Of a DNA stretch of 64,000 bases, positions 38,342 to 47,564 are shown piece after piece. Position 1 is the stretch's first letter. Every line of letters begins with the position of its first letter. The notes beneath the pieces are model-generated. The model was not told where the DNA came from. It saw only the letters and a program-made list of their open reading frames with translations, and made no database searches. The DNA comes from Luteimonas sp. MC1750 (GTDB lineage: Bacteria > Pseudomonadota > Gammaproteobacteria > Xanthomonadales > Xanthomonadaceae), in assembly GCF_016615955.1 (NCBI RefSeq), contig NZ_CP067113.1, positions 2,294,001 to 2,358,000 of the forward strand, read 5' to 3'. Made by a program: the position numbers and the translations under genes.

Positions 38342-39640
38342 TCAGTCCGCGCGGGCGAACCTCAGGGTCACCAGCGTGCCCCGGCCCGGGGCGCTGTCGA
38401 TGGCCACCGTCCAGTTGAAGCGCGCGGCCAGGCGGCGCACCACCGCCAGCCCCAGGCCGCGGCCGCCGACGTACTGGTCGGCGCGGTAGAACGGTTCGAA
38501 GACGCGCTCCAGCACGTCGCGGTCCATGCCCACGCCGGTGTCACGGACTTCGACGCGGTCGGCACCCACCAGCACCTCGATGCTGCCGGCCGCGGTGAAC
38601 GTGCAGGCATTGCGCACCAGCTGCTCGAGGATGACCGTCATCGCGCGCCGGGAGCCGTGGAGCACGGGCGCGGCCTGTTCGACCAGCCGGACGTCGACCG
38701 CCTCCGCATTGCCCAGCTCCTCGAGCATGGCCTCGCCCACCCGCGCGGCTTCGACCGCCACGTCCAGCAGGTCGAACTCCTCGGTCTGCACCGGCTCGTC
38801 CTCGCGCGCGAGGATCAGCAGCGCGTCGATGACCGATTCCATGTCACGGGCCGCCACGTGCACGCGGTCGAGCGACCGGTGCATGCGCGTCGGCAGCTCG
38901 GGGTCGCGGCGCAGCATGTCGGTGGCGACGCGCACCACGGTCAGCGGGGTGCGCAGCTCATGGCTGGCCTCGCGGGTGAAATCGCGCTCGCGGCGGATGA
39001 ACGACTGCGTGCGCTCCGCCAGGCCGCGGATCGCGCCGCCGAGCAGCCGCACTTCGGTCCCCACCTCGCCGGGAAGACCCGCCGGCGCGATCGCGTCGAG
39101 GTCGGGCGTCCGGGGATCCCAGCGCGCCACCTCCCCGGCCATCACCGTCAACGGCAGCACCAGCCGGCGGGCAATGCGGTAGCTGAGCCAGCTCACCGTG
39201 GCGATCGCCAGCAGTGACAGCAGCGCCGCGATTCCGAGCGACCAGACCCCCACGCGATCCATCAGCATGAAGGTGACACGCAGGTAGAGCCGCCCGCCCT
39301 GGGCGTCCTCGACCAGCAGGCGCTGCGACGGCCCCGATCCCCTGAGCCGGTGCAGGCCCGGCCCGGCTTCGACGAAGGCCCGCGGCACGCCCAGCGCCAG
39401 GGCATCCACGCCGTCGGCGACGAAGTAGCTGTTCACCGACTGGGTCCACGGCGGCGCATACGTGGGATCGCGGGCGCGCTCGTGCCAGAAGCGCTGCGCT
39501 TCGGTGCGCATCCAGTCGGACGCGATCTGCCCGCGCGCGAACACGGTCGCCACGTACATGCACGTGACGACCGCGACGATCGCCAGCACGGCCTGCAGCA
39601 CGAACAAGCGCCGCAGCTTGCGCGGGAGTCCCTGGGGCAT
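38342..39640 (-). CDS. Two-component sensor histidine kinase
   Basis: A 432-residue inner membrane kinase. TM1 lies at residues about 12-32 and TM2 at about 132-155, with a roughly 100-residue periplasmic sensor between. A HAMP-like segment is followed by the dimerisation/phosphoacceptor helix TREASHELRTPLTVVR (His227). The catalytic domain has an N box in EQLVRNACTFT, then DTGVGMD (G1) and GGRGLGLAVVRRLAARF (G2). The signal is unknown. It begins 20 bp after the response regulator and is followed 63 bp later by the MacA-like adaptor, so it may control that exporter. Confidence 0.92.
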   Translation of the reverse strand: MPQGLPRKLRRLFVLQAVLAIVAVVTCMYVATVFARGQIASDWMRTEAQRFWHERARDPTYAPPWTQSVNSYFVADGVDALALGVPRAFVEAGPGLHRLRGSGPSQRLLVEDAQGGRLYLRVTFMLMDRVGVWSLGIAALLSLLAIATVSWLSYRIARRLVLPLTVMAGEVARWDPRTPDLDAIAPAGLPGEVGTEVRLLGGAIRGLAERTQSFIRRERDFTREASHELRTPLTVVRVATDMLRRDPELPTRMHRSLDRVHVAARDMESVIDALLILAREDEPVQTEEFDLLDVAVEAARVGEAMLEELGNAEAVDVRLVEQAAPVLHGSRRAMTVILEQLVRNACTFTAAGSIEVLVGADRVEVRDTGVGMDRDVLERVFEPFYRADQYVGGRGLGLAVVRRLAARFNWTVAIDSAPGRGTLVTLRFARAD

Positions 39641-39660
39641 TGCCAATGACCTGGCCGCCG

Positions 39661-40374
39661 TCAGGCGGGCGGCTGTTCGATGTCGGCGATCCGGTAGCCT
39701 GCGCTCTGCACGGTGTGCAGCAGCGGCTTGTCGAACGGCTTGTCGATGGTCTTGCGCAGGTTGTACAGATGGCTGCGCAGGGTGTCGGAGTCGGGCAGGC
39801 TGTTGCCCCAGATCTCGCGCTCGATCTCCTGGCGGTTGACCACCCGGGGCGACTCGCGCATCAGGATCGTCAGCAGCTTCAGGCCGATCGGCGACAGCTG
39901 CAGCTCGGTGCCGGAGCGCGTCGCCCGCAGGCTGGCCGGGTCGAGCACCAGGTCGGCGACCTTGAGCACTTCCGAGCCCACCTGGCGGCGCTCGCGGCGG
40001 ATCAGCGCGCGCAGGCGGGCCTCGAGCTCCTGCACGGCGAAGGGCTTGACCAGGTAATCGTCGGCGCCGGCGCCCAGGCCGGTCAGCTTCTCGTCGAGCG
40101 TGTCGCGCGCGGTCAGCATCAGCACCGGCGTCGACTTGCGGGCTTCCTCGCGCAGGCGCTTGCACACCTCGATGCCGTCCAGGCGCGGCAGCATCAGGTC
40201 GAGCACGATCACATCGTAGTTGTTCTCGCTCGCCAGCCGGTAGCCGTCCAGGCCATCGGCGGCGTAGTCGACCTCGAAGCCGCGGCCCTCGAGGTATTCG
40301 CCCACCATCTCCGAAATGTTCCGGTTGTCCTCGACGATCAGGACAAGGCCACCGGGTTCCTGCGATCCGCGCAT
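39661..40374 (-). CDS. OmpR-family response regulator
   Basis: A 237-residue regulator. The receiver domain has the acidic pocket in LIVEDN, the phosphoacceptor Asp59 in VIVLDLMLPRLDG and the Lys in DDYLVKPF. The C-terminal winged helix includes LSPIGLKLLTILMRESPRVVNRQEIEREIWG and RSHLYNLRKTID then HTVQSAGYRI. It is a transcription factor partner of the adjacent kinase. A GGAGG-type ribosome binding site precedes the ATG. As the first gene of the reverse block it probably autoregulates, though no binding site could be picked out. Confidence 0.94.
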   Translation of the reverse strand: MRGSQEPGGLVLIVEDNRNISEMVGEYLEGRGFEVDYAADGLDGYRLASENNYDVIVLDLMLPRLDGIEVCKRLREEARKSTPVLMLTARDTLDEKLTGLGAGADDYLVKPFAVQELEARLRALIRRERRQVGSEVLKVADLVLDPASLRATRSGTELQLSPIGLKLLTILMRESPRVVNRQEIEREIWGNSLPDSDTLRSHLYNLRKTIDKPFDKPLLHTVQSAGYRIADIEQPPA

Positions 40375-40444
40375 GAGTCCTCCAAAGGGACAGTCTTCAG
40401 CTTTGTGAAAGGCTGCCGGGAGACGCGTCCAGATCGCGTGAAGA

Positions 40445-40747
40445 TCAGAGCCGGATGCGACCGGCGAGGATGTCGCGGAACATCACCCAGTCACCGGCAA
40501 ACGAGTACAGCGGGTGGCTGAAGGTCGCCGGCCGGTTCTTCTCGAAAAAGAAGTGGCCGATCCAGGCGAAACCGTAGCCGGAGCCAAGCGCCGCCAGCAG
40601 CCACCAGGCGTTGCCGGAGGCGATCGCCACGCAAACGAAGGCGAGCGCCGCGCAGCTGCCGGCGAAGTGCAGGCGGCGCGAGGTCGCGTTGCGGTGTTCG
40701 GACAGGTAGTACGGGTAGAACTCGCGGAAACTCGAGTAGCGGGCCAT
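40445..40747 (-). CDS. Mpo1-like (DUF962) membrane protein
   Basis: A 100-residue protein of the DUF962/Mpo1 family. FYPYYLSEHRNATSRRLHFAGSCAAL has the conserved His residues. Two spans (about 28-45 and 48-66) are followed by GYGFAWIGHFFFEKNRPATFSHPLYSFAGDW, the second His-containing signature. The yeast member is a dioxygenase that alpha-oxidises 2-hydroxy fatty acids; bacterial members are untested. The length is normal for the short bacterial forms. It is followed by the response regulator gene after 70 bp on the same strand. Confidence 0.88.
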   Translation of the reverse strand: MARYSSFREFYPYYLSEHRNATSRRLHFAGSCAALAFVCVAIASGNAWWLLAALGSGYGFAWIGHFFFEKNRPATFSHPLYSFAGDWVMFRDILAGRIRL

Positions 40748-40783
40748 GTCGCCTCCCGGTGTGGCCGACGGCTGGATGATGCC

Positions 40784-41611
40784 TCAGCCGTCGCCGTCGC
40801 GCTCGGCGTCCTTGACCCTGGTCCAGAGCGCGTCCTGCGCTTCGAGCGGACGCGCGGACAGCGGCGCGCCGTCGCGCTCGGACAGTACTTCCATGGCGCG
40901 GAAGCGGCGTTCGAACTTCCGGTTCGCGTGCCGCAGCGCCGTGCCGACATCGACCTTGGCGTGGCGCGCGAGGTTGGCGGCGACGAACAGCAGGTCGCCG
41001 AGCTCGGCCTCGAGCCGCGCCTGCGCAGCGGCGTCGCCAGGCGCGGCGGCAACCGCTTCGAACTCCGCGCGGACTTCTTCCAGCTCCTCGGCCAGCTTGT
41101 CCAGCACCGGCGCCGGCCCGGGCCAGTCGAAGCCGACCCTGGCCGCGCGATCCTGCAGCTTCACCGCGCGCTGCCACTCGGGAAGGCCACGCGAGAGGCC
41201 GGCCAGCGCCGAGCGGTCGTCGACGCCGGCCGCGCTGCGCTCGGCGCGCTTGATCTCCTCCCAGCTCGCGCGCACCGCATCGGCATCGTCGTGCCGCCCA
41301 TCGTCGCCGAACACGTGCGGATGGCGCCGCTCCATCTTGTCCGCGATCGCCTGCGCCACCTCATCGAAGCCGAAGTGCCCGGCCTCGCGCGCCATCTGCG
41401 CATGGAACACCACCTGCAGCAGCAGGTCGCCGAGCTCGTCGCGCAGATCGTCCATGTCGCCGCGATCGATCGCATCGGCCACTTCGTAGGCCTCCTCGAT
41501 CGTATAGGGCGCGATCGTCGAGAAATCCTGCGCGAGGTCCCATGGACACCCGCCCTCGGGGTCGCGGAGCTTCGCCATGATCTCGAGCAGGCGGTGCAGC
41601 TGGGTGGACAT
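40784..41611 (-). CDS. mazG: Nucleoside triphosphate pyrophosphohydrolase MazG
   Basis: A 275-residue all-alpha NTP pyrophosphatase with two MazG domains. MAKLRDPEGGCPWDLAQDFSTIAPYTIEEAYEVADAI and DDLRDELGDLLLQVVFHAQMA form the first, metal-binding domain (ExxE and ExxD). LEAELGDLLFVAANLARH and the conserved HANRKFERRF form the second. The enzyme hydrolyses NTPs and dNTPs, limiting (p)ppGpp and damaged nucleotides. An AAGGAA ribosome binding site (41617-41622) lies directly beside a long inverted-repeat element that fills the gap to cysQ, so mazG translation or mRNA stability may depend on that structure. Confidence 0.96.
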   Translation of the reverse strand: MSTQLHRLLEIMAKLRDPEGGCPWDLAQDFSTIAPYTIEEAYEVADAIDRGDMDDLRDELGDLLLQVVFHAQMAREAGHFGFDEVAQAIADKMERRHPHVFGDDGRHDDADAVRASWEEIKRAERSAAGVDDRSALAGLSRGLPEWQRAVKLQDRAARVGFDWPGPAPVLDKLAEELEEVRAEFEAVAAAPGDAAAQARLEAELGDLLFVAANLARHAKVDVGTALRHANRKFERRFRAMEVLSERDGAPLSARPLEAQDALWTRVKDAERDGDG

Positions 41612-41921
41612 GCGGGTTCCTTTTTTTTGCCACGGATCTACGCGGATCTTTCGCGGATTTCCACGGATCAAGCGGTTGGAGGGAAAGGATTTGCCACGGA
41701 TGACGCGGATTTGCGCGGATCTGGCCGAGGAAATCCTGCGGTGTTTCAGTCAGTGGGAAATGGCGTCCCCGTCGGCATGCACGGAAGCCACCTCAAGGAT
41801 TCGGCTTGATCCGCGCAAATCCGCGCAATCCGCGTCATCCATGGCGAAAAAAGCGCTTCGACCTTCCTGCTCGATCCGTGGAAATCCGCGAAAGATCCGC
41901 GTAGATCCGTGGCAAAAAGCT
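41612..41921. repeat. Nested inverted-repeat element built of GGAT units
   Basis: The 310-base gap between cysQ and mazG is almost entirely repeat. The outer arms, 41624-41669 and 41873-41918, are perfect 46-base reverse complements. Inside lies a second, imperfect pair: 41691-41721 against 41808-41850, the right arm having one extra 10-base unit. Each arm is itself a direct array of 10-11 base units of the type (C/G)CGGATYTN, so GGAT (or ATCC) recurs about once per helical turn. The element begins 3 bases after the cysQ stop and ends 12 bases before the mazG ATG. No gene, target-site duplication or transposase was found. As RNA it would fold into a long hairpin. Confidence 0.9.
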
Positions 41922-42705
<784 letters not shown>

Positions 42706-42716
<11 letters not shown>

Positions 42717-43257
42717 GGTGTTCCAGCCAGTCGCGGGCGATGAACAGCGCGGCGATCGAGCGGCCTTCGGAGAAGTCCTCGCGCAGGATCAGCTCGTGCA
42801 GGCGGGCCAGCTTCCACGGCACCACTTCGAGCTCTTCCGGCTCGTCGCCCGGCAGGCGCTGCGGATACAGGTCGCGCGCCACCACGAGGTGGGTCGAGTG
42901 GCTCATGTAGGTGGGCGCCAGGGTCAGCGCGCGCAGCACCTCGAGCCGGCGGGCGCCGTAACCGGCCTCCTCCTTCAGCTCGCGGTCGGCCGCCTGCAGC
43001 GGCGTCTCGCCGGCATCGATGCGGCCCTTGACCAGGCCCAGTTCGTAGCGGTGCACGCCGGCCGCGTACTCGCGCACCAGCAGCACGGTGTCGTCGTCGA
43101 TCATCGGCACCACCACCACCGCGCCGTGGCCGCGGCCATGCAGGCGCTCATAGCGCCGGCGCTCGCCGTTGGAAAACTCCAGGTCCAGACGCTCGAGGCG
43201 GTAGGGTCCGGCGTCCGACTCGGTGACCGAGTGGATGACCGGCAGCCGACGGCTCAC
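42706..43257 (-). CDS. nudE: ADP compounds hydrolase NudE
   Basis: A 183-residue Nudix hydrolase. DLEFSNGERRRYERLHGRG and the Nudix box GRIDAGETPLQAADRELKEEAGYG (complete G-x5-E-x7-REL-x-EE-x-GY) align closely with E. coli NudE (186 residues), which hydrolyses ADP-ribose, Ap3A and NADH. LAPTYMSHSTHLVVARDLYPQ.. GDEPEELEVV is the NudE-specific C-terminal part. The GTG at 43257 was taken as start since no ATG precedes the homologous region. It is divergent from bioA across 38 bp and overlaps cysQ. Confidence 0.92.
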
Positions 43258-43283
43258 GGCCGCCCCCAGGCGCCATCCGGGGC

Positions 43284-43289
43284 GATAAT
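43284..43289 (+). promoter_or_regulatory. Possible -10 element of a leaderless bioA transcript
   Basis: GATAAT lies exactly six bases before the bioA ATG inside a 38-base divergent gap, the same spacing as TACACT before apaG. No Shine-Dalgarno sequence precedes the ATG, so initiation at or near the A of ATG is plausible. Confidence 0.35.
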
Positions 43290-43295
43290 GCGGCG

Positions 43296-44708
43296 ATGTC
43301 CGACAAGTCTTCCCACGATCCCGCCATTCTAGCCGAGGGCGACCGCTGGCGATCCCGCGACCTGGCCGTGCTCTGGCACCCCTGCACGCAGATGCGCGAG
43401 CACCCCGACACCCTGCCGCTGCTGACCGTCTCGCACGGCGACGGCGCCTGGCTGGTCGGCCACGACGGCCGCCGCACGCTGGATGCGGTGAGCAGCTGGT
43501 GGACCAACATCCACGGCCATGCGGAGCCGCGCATCGCCGAGGCCATCGCGCGCCAGGCGCGGCGGCTGGAACACGTGATCCTCGCCGGCGCCACGCACGA
43601 GGGCGCGATCGAGCTCGCCGAACGCCTGCTCGCGATCGCACCGCGCCAGCCGGGGCGGCCGCCGCTGTCGAAGGTGTTCTACGCCGACAACGGCTCGGCC
43701 GGCGTCGAAGTGGCCCTGAAGATGGCCTTCCACTGGTACCGCAACCGCGGCGACGAACCGCGGCGCACGAAGTTCGTCGCCCTGCGCAACGGCTACCACG
43801 GCGAGACCATCGGCGCGCTGTCGGTGGGCGACATCCCGCTGTACCGGCGCATCTACGCACCCTTGCTGATGGAGGCGATGTTCGCGCCCTCGCCGGACGC
43901 CTGGAACGCGCGGCCGGGCCAGTCGGACGAGGACTGCGCCGAAGAGGCGGCCGACGCGCTGGCGCGCCTGTTCGACGAACATCCCGGCGAGATCTGCGCG
44001 CTGATCCTGGAGCCGCGCCTGCAGTGCGCGGGCGGCATGCGCATGCACCACCCGGTGTACCTGAAGCGTGCGCGCGAGCTCTGCGACGTGCACGGCGTCT
44101 TCCTGGTCGCCGACGAGATCGCGACCGGCTTCGGCCGCACCGGGACCCTGTTCGCCTTCGAGCAGGCCGGCGTGATGCCCGACCTGATGTGCGTGTCCAA
44201 GGGCCTCACCGGCGGCTTCCTGCCGCTGGCCGCGGTGCTGGCCACGCAGTCGATCTACGACGGCTTCCTCGACGAGTCGCGCGAACGTGCCTTCCTGCAC
44301 TCGCACAGCTACACCGGCAATCCCCTGGCCTGCGCCGCGGCGCTGGCTTCGCTCGACATCTTCGAGTCCGACGACGTCCTCGCCCGCAATCGCGCGACGG
44401 CCGCGAAGATGGCCGACGCCGCCGCCACGCTCGCCGACCTGCCGCACGTGGCCGAAGTGCGCCAGGCCGGCATGGTCGTGGCCTTCGAACTCACCCGCGA
44501 CGGCGACCGGTCGACGCCGTTCGACCCCGCGGACCGCGTCGGCCTGCACGCCTATCGCGCGGCCCTGGACCACGGCGTCCTGCTGCGCCCGCTGGGCGAC
44601 ATCCTTTACTGGATGCCGCCGTACTGCATCGATGACAGCCAGCTGGCGCTGCTGACGGATGCGACGCGGGTGGCGATCCTGCAGGCCGGGCGGGACAGCT
44701 CCGCGTAG
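43296..44708 (+). CDS. bioA: Adenosylmethionine-8-amino-7-oxononanoate aminotransferase
   Basis: A 470-residue PLP-dependent class III aminotransferase of biotin synthesis. [11 protein letters not shown] is the BioA-specific N-terminus. [13 protein letters not shown] and [15 protein letters not shown] shape the active site. [11 protein letters not shown] holds the PLP-contacting Asp, and [12 protein letters not shown] has the Schiff-base Lys302. [17 protein letters not shown] follows, and the C-terminal YWMPPYCI is typical. The length is somewhat longer than E. coli BioA (429). It is followed by rsmE after 25 bp. Confidence 0.95.
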   Translation: MSDKSSHDPAILAEGDRWRSRDLAVLWHPCTQMREHPDTLPLLTVSHGDGAWLVGHDGRRTLDAVSSWWTNIHGHAEPRIAEAIARQARRLEHVILAGATHEGAIELAERLLAIAPRQPGRPPLSKVFYADNGSAGVEVALKMAFHWYRNRGDEPRRTKFVALRNGYHGETIGALSVGDIPLYRRIYAPLLMEAMFAPSPDAWNARPGQSDEDCAEEAADALARLFDEHPGEICALILEPRLQCAGGMRMHHPVYLKRARELCDVHGVFLVADEIATGFGRTGTLFAFEQAGVMPDLMCVSKGLTGGFLPLAAVLATQSIYDGFLDESRERAFLHSHSYTGNPLACAAALASLDIFESDDVLARNRATAAKMADAAATLADLPHVAEVRQAGMVVAFELTRDGDRSTPFDPADRVGLHAYRAALDHGVLLRPLGDILYWMPPYCIDDSQLALLTDATRVAILQAGRDSSA

Positions 44709-44733
44709 AGCCGAGGCAAGAAGAGGAAGCCCC

Positions 44734-45471
44734 ATGCGCGTCATCCGTTCCCACGTCGAAGAACCGCTCGCGGTCGGCACGCGCCTGGCCCTGCCGGAGG
44801 CCGCGGTCGGGCATCTGTTGCGGACCCTGCGCCTGGGCGCGGGTGACCCCTGCGTTCTGTTCAACGGCGACGGGTTCGATTACGCCTGCCGGATCGTCTC
44901 CGCCGGCAAGCGCGGGGGCGAGGTCGAGGTGCTGGCCGCGCACGAGGTCCGCAACGAGTCGGCGCTCAGGATCGTGCTGCTGCAGGGCGTGGCCCGCGGC
45001 GAGAAGATGGACTGGATCCTGCAGAAGGCGACCGAGCTGGGCGTCGCGGGCTTCGTGCCCGTGGCCAGCGATCGCAGCGAAGTGCGGCTGGACGCGGCAC
45101 GCGCCGAGAAGCGGCTGGCGCACTGGCAGGGCGTGGTGGCCTCGGCCTGTGCGCAGGCCGGACGCGCGGTGATCCCAGACGTCGCGGCCCCCCGTCCACT
45201 TGCCGAAGCGGCGGCAGGCCTGCCGGCGGATGCGCTTCGGCTGACCCTCGACCCGGCGGCCTCGGCCGCGGTTCGCGCACTGGCGGATCCCTCGGGTCGT
45301 CCCGTGGTGGTTGCGATCGGACCGGAGGGTGGCTGGTCGCCGCGCGACCGGACGGTGCTGGCGGAAGCGGGCTTTGAAGGACTGCGGCTGGGTCCGCGCA
45401 TCCTGCGCACCGAGACGGCCGGCATCGCCGCGATCAGCGCGCTGCAGGCGGCCTTCGGCGACCTCGCCTGA
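44734..45471 (+). CDS. rsmE: 16S rRNA m3U1498 methyltransferase
   Basis: A 245-residue SPOUT methyltransferase. The N-terminal PUA-like domain contains HLLRTLRLGAGDPCVLFNGDG. The C-terminal knotted domain has QKATELGVAGFVPVASDRS, AIGPEGGWSPRDRTVLAEAGF and LGPRILRTETAGIAAIS, the SAM-binding signatures. The length is normal (E. coli 243). A GAGGAAG ribosome binding site precedes the ATG. It converges on the cheW-like gene with 18 bp between. Confidence 0.95.
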   Translation: MRVIRSHVEEPLAVGTRLALPEAAVGHLLRTLRLGAGDPCVLFNGDGFDYACRIVSAGKRGGEVEVLAAHEVRNESALRIVLLQGVARGEKMDWILQKATELGVAGFVPVASDRSEVRLDAARAEKRLAHWQGVVASACAQAGRAVIPDVAAPRPLAEAAAGLPADALRLTLDPAASAAVRALADPSGRPVVVAIGPEGGWSPRDRTVLAEAGFEGLRLGPRILRTETAGIAAISALQAAFGDLA

Positions 45472-45489
45472 GCGGACCCGCCGGGTCGC

Positions 45490-45975
45490 TCAGGCTGCCA
45501 GCGCCTCGCGGATGGCGCCTTCGATGGCGTCGACGTCGGGCAGCAGCGCCGGTTCGCCGTTGAGCAGCACGCGCATCAGCACGCCCAGCGGCAGTGCCCC
45601 GGCCTGTGCGGAATCCCCCTCGCCGGCATCGGCCACCAGCGCGTCGCGCGACACCGTCACCAGTCGCGGGAAGCCCTTGGTCAGCACCGCCACGTAGGGC
45701 ACGTGGGCGTCGCCACCCAGGGCCTTGAGCACCACCACCTTGCTGCCCAGCCCGCCGGCTTCGTCGGCGATCCCGGCCAGGCGCGCGAACGAGGCCAGCG
45801 GAAGCTGCCAGCCGCGCCAGCGGATGCGGCCCAGCAGCCACTCCGGCGCGTCGGCCACGGGCTCGGGATCGGCATAGGACAGCACCTCGGCGATCGTGGC
45901 GTTGGGCAGCAGCAGCCGCGCGCCCTCGACCTGGATCAGCACGCCGCGGATGTCCTGGATGGCAGTGGTCGTCAT
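45490..45975 (-). CDS. CheW-domain protein (ChpC-like)
   Basis: A 161-residue single CheW domain: IRGVLIQVEGARLLLPNATIAEVLSYADPEP, then LLGRIRWRGWQLPLASFARLAG, and GEPALLPDVDAIEGAIREAL at the end. It is the last gene of the reverse pil/chp cluster. In Pseudomonas the same position is held by ChpC, an adaptor linking receptor and ChpA kinase, so the same role in twitching motility is inferred. It starts 11 bp after the chpB-like gene. Confidence 0.85.
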   Translation of the reverse strand: MTTTAIQDIRGVLIQVEGARLLLPNATIAEVLSYADPEPVADAPEWLLGRIRWRGWQLPLASFARLAGIADEAGGLGSKVVVLKALGGDAHVPYVAVLTKGFPRLVTVSRDALVADAGEGDSAQAGALPLGVLMRVLLNGEPALLPDVDAIEGAIREALAA

Positions 45976-45986
45976 GTCGTGTCTCG

Positions 45987-47564
45987 TCAGGGCCAGCGGT
46001 CGATCAGGGCCTGGGCCAGGTCGCCGGGTTCGGCCGACACCGCGCCCTGTGCGACCAGCGCCGTCACCGCCGCGCCGTCGTAGCAGCTCCCGGGGGCCTG
46101 CGCGAGCACCAGGGCGCCGGCATCGGCCATCGCCGCGGCGCGCTCCACGCGCTCGACGCTGGCGCCGCTCAGGAACACCAGTGCGCTGTCCGTCGCCGGC
46201 AGTGCGTCATAGCCGGTCGCCTGGTCGCCGCCGGCATCGGCGAAACGCAGCCGCGCGCGATCGTCGACGATGGTGACGCCCGGCGCCAGGAAGTACACCG
46301 TGCCCGCCTCGGCGAGGTGGCCGGTCTCGGCCAGCGCGACCGGCAGTGCGCTGGCCCGCTGCATCTGCTGCACCAGCCGCTCGTAGCGGCCGCCATCCAG
46401 CTGCAGCCGCACCAGCACGGTGCGGGCGAACTCCTCACCCAGGCCGCCGAGCAGCTGGCGCACCGCATCGGGTCCGCCGAGGCCGGCCTCGACCACCACG
46501 GCGCCGCGAAGCTGCCCGTGGCCGTAGCTGTCCGGATCGGCCAGCGAGATGCCGTCGAGCCGCGAACCCAGGGCGTCGAGATCGATCGCGTTCGCACCCG
46601 CATCACGCGTGGCGATCGGCCCTGACTCGTCGTCGGCCAGGGACAGCCCTTCCAGGCGCGACTCGAGGGCGTCCAGGTCGATCGTGCCGGCCGGCTCGCG
46701 CGTGGCCAGCGGCGCGTCATCGTCTGCCAGCGACAGGCCGTCGCCCAGCGACAGCGGATCGCGGGCAGGCGCGGACGCGTGCGCATCAACTGGCGGCTCG
46801 TTGCCGGCCGGGACAGCGGGTTCTTCCGCGAAGGAAAGCCCTGCGGTGTCGAAGGTGGATCCGCCGTCGCGGCCGGCCAAGCTGTCTTCCGCGCGGTCGG
46901 CGTCGCCCTCGATGCCTTCGCGCGATGCGGCGGCGCTGGCGATCAGCTCCGCCAGCGCCGGATCGTCGGCGAGCGAGAGTTCGTCGCCACCCGCCGACGA
47001 CCAGTCCATGTCCTCCGCGGCCACCAGGCCGGAGAAACCCGCAGGCGCGTCCGCGGGCGAGGCGTCGAAGTCGTCCGCGCGCGGCACTTCGGCGGCCAGG
47101 TCCTGTGCCGCATCGGCCATGGCGCCGATGTCGATGCTCTGCGGATCGAACGCACGCTCCGGCAGCCCGCCCGGGACCGGATGCACCGTGTCCTCGGATT
47201 CGCCACCGGGCGGCAGCACGTCCTCGTGGCCGTGGAGCTTGGCCGCGAGGTGGCGCACCCAGCGCGCCGCGTCCCAGCCGTCGCGGCGCGCGGCCACGTC
47301 GGCCTCGTCGAACATCACCAGCACCGCCGGATCCGACAGCAGGGCGTCGTAGCGCTCCAGCGCATCCTCGATCGCGGGCTCGAGCGCCACCAGCACCACC
47401 GCCGGGCGCAGCGCGCGCGCCTCATCGGGATCGCCCGTGGCCGGATCGACCGCGCCCAGCAGCTCCGCGCCGGCATCGGCCAGCGCCGCCTCGAGCCGCA
47501 GCCTCGCCTCGCCTTCGCGGGCCAGCAGCAGCACGCGCACGGCCTGGTGGACCGGCTCAGCCAT
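45987..47564 (-). CDS. Degenerate CheB/ChpB-like protein
   Basis: A 525-residue protein at the chpB position. The N-terminus has a receiver-like fold but lacks the phosphoacceptor Asp (VVLVALEP where an xxDxxxP motif is expected). A 200-residue acidic, Leu-Ala-Asp repeat linker follows (SLADDxxP, DLDALxSRLxGxSLAD). The C-terminal part resembles the CheB methylesterase fold: [13 protein letters not shown] replaces the G-A-S-T-G-G nucleophile loop, so the Ser is a Gly. The His position (LVRLQLDGG) and the TGMGxDG Asp segment are also absent. It is thus predicted catalytically dead. It overlaps chpA by 8 bp. Structural or scaffold roles are possible. Confidence 0.75.
   Translation of the reverse strand: MAEPVHQAVRVLLLAREGEARLRLEAALADAGAELLGAVDPATGDPDEARALRPAVVLVALEPAIEDALERYDALLSDPAVLVMFDEADVAARRDGWDAARWVRHLAAKLHGHEDVLPPGGESEDTVHPVPGGLPERAFDPQSIDIGAMADAAQDLAAEVPRADDFDASPADAPAGFSGLVAAEDMDWSSAGGDELSLADDPALAELIASAAASREGIEGDADRAEDSLAGRDGGSTFDTAGLSFAEEPAVPAGNEPPVDAHASAPARDPLSLGDGLSLADDDAPLATREPAGTIDLDALESRLEGLSLADDESGPIATRDAGANAIDLDALGSRLDGISLADPDSYGHGQLRGAVVVEAGLGGPDAVRQLLGGLGEEFARTVLVRLQLDGGRYERLVQQMQRASALPVALAETGHLAEAGTVYFLAPGVTIVDDRARLRFADAGGDQATGYDALPATDSALVFLSGASVERVERAAAMADAGALVLAQAPGSCYDGAAVTALVAQGAVSAEPGDLAQALIDRWP

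Noticed and set aside
41624..41918. The GGAT array considered as a CRISPR array or a set of small RNA terminators.
   Set aside because: The units are only 10-11 bases with no unique spacers, arranged as inverted arms, and no cas genes are nearby. There is no consistent hairpin plus T-run pattern for terminators.
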